Source: Eutreptiella sp. 'Long Island Sound 2002' (lineage: Eukaryota; Euglenozoa; Euglenophyceae; Eutreptiales; Eutreptiaceae). From it: a DNA stretch of 64,000 nucleotides. The position numbers were made by a program, and so were the translations under genes. The first letter of the stretch is position 1. Every line of letters starts with the position of its first letter. The DNA lies in the NCBI GenBank assembly GCA_964036045.1, contig OZ038378.1, positions 54,929,995 to 54,993,994 on the forward strand, given 5' to 3'. A model generated the notes under the pieces. That model was given only the letters and a program-made list of their open reading frames with translations. It searched no databases and had not been told where the DNA came from. Positions 61,501 to 64,000 of the stretch are shown here, in pieces.

Positions 61501-62519
61501 GCGGGTATATCGTGGCGGTCCCTGGCAAGAAGTCCAAGAAGAAGGACAAGAAGGACAAGCATGGAGTGGGTCTGCAGGCCAAGACCGTCGCTAATGCCAT
61601 GATCAGGCATGGGCTGACGATTTTTGATGTCCCAGCTGTCATCTGCAGCGATCGGGGCAGTCAATTTGTGGGGACGTGGTTCAAGACGATGTGCAAGCAC
61701 ATGGGGATTCGGCATGCCAAGACCGTGGCGTACCACAGCCGGTCGAATGGCCGGGCTGAGGTGGCCGGGCGGCAGATGTTCGAAACGTTCCGCCAGCTGC
61801 ACATTGACGAACCGGGCCGGAATTGGTACAATTCGCTGTGGAGAGTACTCCAGGCGTACCATGACCTTCCGGGACCCACGGGACTGTCGCCCCATGGTAT
61901 CCTGTTCCTACGGGATCGAGTGTCACGCACTCTCCCGTGGTTGAACCATGGCAAAGTAGCCGGGGATGCGAACGCTATGATGGCTGAGGCGGACGATACG
62001 GCGGCCAAGGTGTGCAAGGCACTTCCGGACGAGCAAGAGAAGAGGGCCAAGTACTTCAAGCAGGGAAAGGTCCAGAAATATGCTTCCCAAGACACTGTGT
62101 GGGTGGAGCGGCACCACAAGGATGTCCTGTCCAGGCATCGGCAGGCGTCTTGGTATGTGCCGGGGGTAATCGTGCGGAAGGTCGGGCAGGATGTGTATGC
62201 GGTTCGTGTGGGGGATAACAAGATCCTGGACCGCGACCATACCCAGCTTCGTCCCCGAGTACCAGACCCCAGCGGACGTCCCGTCACCTTCGAGTTCACG
62301 GCCGGCGATGTGGACTCGGACGACGAGGGTGAGGACGACGACTTCACCGCCGAGAGGATCCTGGCGGACAAGCCGGACCCGGGGACGCCTGGGGGGAGGC
62401 TTTATAAAGTCGGTTGCAAGGGATTCGCCGCATCCAGGGATTCGTGGGAGCCTCCGAGCAGCTTTGTGCCGAGGTACACCACGGTCTGGATGGACGATCT
62501 GAAGAAGAAGAACATTTAG
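58510..62519 (+). pseudogene. pol: Element D pol: MT-like, RT, RNase H, integrase, chromodomain
   Basis: Continues in the protease frame. The second half of the methyltransferase-like domain has YWHGSL in place of NPPF, then KGILVITGI. An acidic linker and RT follow with VIDYRGLN, DLKHGYHQMPL and FVDD (59926-59940). Breaks: TAG at 60250-60252 (Ser codon TCG in B), a one-base deletion near 60385, TGA at 60789-60791 (Trp in other copies) and TAG at 62517-62519 (Ser in B). RNase H (RTDASDYAVGAVLKQ), the integrase finger and core (CSDRGSQF, NGRAEVAGRQ) and the chromodomain (about 62335-62480) are otherwise well preserved. Confidence 0.88.
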
Positions 62520-62962
62520 TTGGATGTCAAGGACGTGTTGGTCCATTTGGTGGCTGCAGTAGCACCGTAATGGATCCCCCTTGGCATTTTTGTTTGTTTT
62601 TGTGCTTGGGAGACGGGTGAGGGCGTTCATCCGGGGATTTTTGGGCCTTGATTGGCCATATACCCCCTTCACTCGATCTCCACATATATATTGCAATGTG
62701 GTATACTTACTTAGGTCGACCGACGACGTTTTTCTATCTTTGATCCCCTTGATCCATGTTGTAGATCAAGAGGAGACCGGATATGGCGTAGGGCACCCAT
62801 TATGAGTGTCCTCACCCCTCCCTTGGGGCGTGGGGGGCGCCTACGACGTGTGTGGGGCCTCCATGTGTCCTTGGGACATGGAGGGGGGGTTGGAGCCCAT
62901 TGGGGTCCTCCCGTCCTCTCTTCAATGACTTCCGAGCGGTAAAAACGCTCTGAGAAGGGGGG
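62520..62962 (+). other. Element D 3' untranslated region and polypurine tract
   Basis: Non-coding. The polypurine tract AGAAGGGGGG is at 62953-62962, directly before the LTR. Confidence 0.8.
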
Positions 62963-64000
62963 TGAAGCCGGTTCGGACCCCCGTGGCCATCTTTGGGTCA
63001 CTTGGGGTGTGTATCTATGTGCCGGCAAGCCGCCATTGGCTGATATCATACTCTCCCATCCACCTGGCCTAACCCGATGTGATAGTGTGATAGGTTTGGC
63101 CATTCCGGCTATGAGCGGCCATATTCAGTACCGAGGCGCCGCCAGCTGAGATTTATATATCAGAATATCAGGAATCAACAGGGTTTTTTTATCATACAGT
63201 TTCCGTAATTTTTCCGCCTTTCGTTCTGATTGTCAATGTATCGGCGACTGTCAGTTGGCTCGCGATTTTGCGGTAACCGATTGGTTAACTGTTATTTACA
63301 GATATTTTGGCGGAAACCCCGATGAAGGGTCAGATTTCATCAGTAAAGGGTTCGTTGCTTCCGCAATTTTCATATTATACACTCGCAAAATTCATCCGAT
63401 TTTTTCAGACTTTCAGAATGAGATTTTCAACTTCGACATCGCCGCACTTGATATGACGAATCTCGAGTGGTCCTACATTTTTCCCCCATCATGAATCAAC
63501 CTTCCTTTTGTTATATCCCTCATTTTTCTTGGAGATATAGTCGAAACAAAAGTGATTCGTGAGACCACTTTGAAAGGTCATATCTCCGGCTCACGGCGAG
63601 GAATACCAATTTCAAGAATTGGGTTGGAACCGCCTTGGTCTCAACTTAATTTAGGAAGCATCAAACGCCTTTGATGTGTATACATGCCAGGTATAGCAAG
63701 GGATAATGGTCAAGAGGGTAGAAAGGGATATATAACTCTTGGACCGTGCAACCGAATATTTTATTGCGACTTTCGAGTGTACCGCATGAGTGTTGGGGTT
63801 GCATAGCAACTTTTCTTGGGTTCCTACGTATTTTTAACGTGAAGTTATGTCCATGGAGGGGCATGGCATACCATGGTGGGAGCCACCTTTTGAGGGTATG
63901 TGTTATATGCATGGTATGTGCTTCGATATGCTCACGCCCATGTTATATATCTCCGTTTGTAGGAAGATATATGGAGTCATACGCGGCAAGGGCTTCGCCC
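62963..64000 (+). repeat. Element D 3' LTR (cut by window end)
   Basis: Starts TGAAGCCGGTTCGG and follows the 5' LTR from 41387 with scattered substitutions. The first 1038 of about 2370 bases are inside the window. It includes a short version of the LTR frame at 63255-63494. Confidence 0.9.

Larger units (their letters stand above)
41387..64000 (+). mobile_element. Element D: full-length but decayed family-2 chromovirus, split by E
   Basis: The 5' LTR begins at 41387, is interrupted by element E (42927-53692) and resumes to 54524. Gag, protease, methyltransferase-like region, RT, RNase H, integrase and chromodomain follow (54438-62519), then the polypurine tract and the 3' LTR from 62963, which runs past the window end. 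Without E it would be about 13 kb. Several stops and frameshifts are spread over gag and pol. Confidence 0.9.

Overview
The window is repeat-dominated nuclear DNA from a plant-lineage eukaryote. Nearly all of it is nested Ty3/Gypsy LTR retrotransposons of the chromovirus type, with remnants of two DNA-transposon transposases and a few short possible genes between them. The evidence is integrases ending in a chromodomain, initiator-tRNA-Met primer sites, a clean GT...AG intron, and pogo-like and Mutator-like transposase pieces. A large streptophyte-algal (Chara-like) genome fits, but that is a guess from style, not a demonstrated identity. I see no prokaryotic gene, CRISPR array or rRNA.

Layout. 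1-876: unassigned flank. 881-18137: family-1 element A on the minus strand, 17.3 kb, with 3.0-kb LTRs; gag is intact and pol has a few breaks. 18138-23437: two arrays of a ~200-bp repeat, a decayed pogo-like transposase, a possible two-exon gene and a tRNA-like sequence. 23438-30482: family-2 element C on the plus strand; gag is intact, but everything from mid-protease to mid 3' LTR is deleted. 30483-33813: a third repeat array, a Mutator-like (MULE) SWIM-domain fragment and a low-complexity acidic reading frame. 33814-~39432: family-2 element B on the minus strand, 5'-truncated inside RT. ~39433-41386: an island with an unrecognised 169-aa ORF. 41387 to beyond 64000: family-2 element D on the plus strand, full length but riddled with stops. 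Its 5' LTR is split by 42927-53692, family-3 element E on the minus strand, which has 532-bp LTRs that look identical and a 5-bp target-site duplication TTGTG.

How the elements appear to work. In families 2 and 3 the gag AUG lies inside the LTR and gag is translated straight through the tRNA primer-binding site, in the same phase, so the site is coding (Gly-Ser-Arg-Gly). In all three families gag ends in a UAG followed by NGG-AGC-C, and the protease continues in the same frame downstream (except for one later indel in A). This suggests programmed stop-codon readthrough to make Gag-Pol; hairpins follow the UAG, strongest in E, C and D. Between protease and reverse transcriptase each family carries a domain resembling the Dam-like N6-adenine methyltransferase of DIRS elements. 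Its NPPF motif is kept only in E.

These three features (LTR-embedded gag start with a coding primer site, conserved UAG cassette, methyltransferase-like domain) are the most promising novelty in the window. All identities, ages and alignments were judged by eye, and no search or fold was run.
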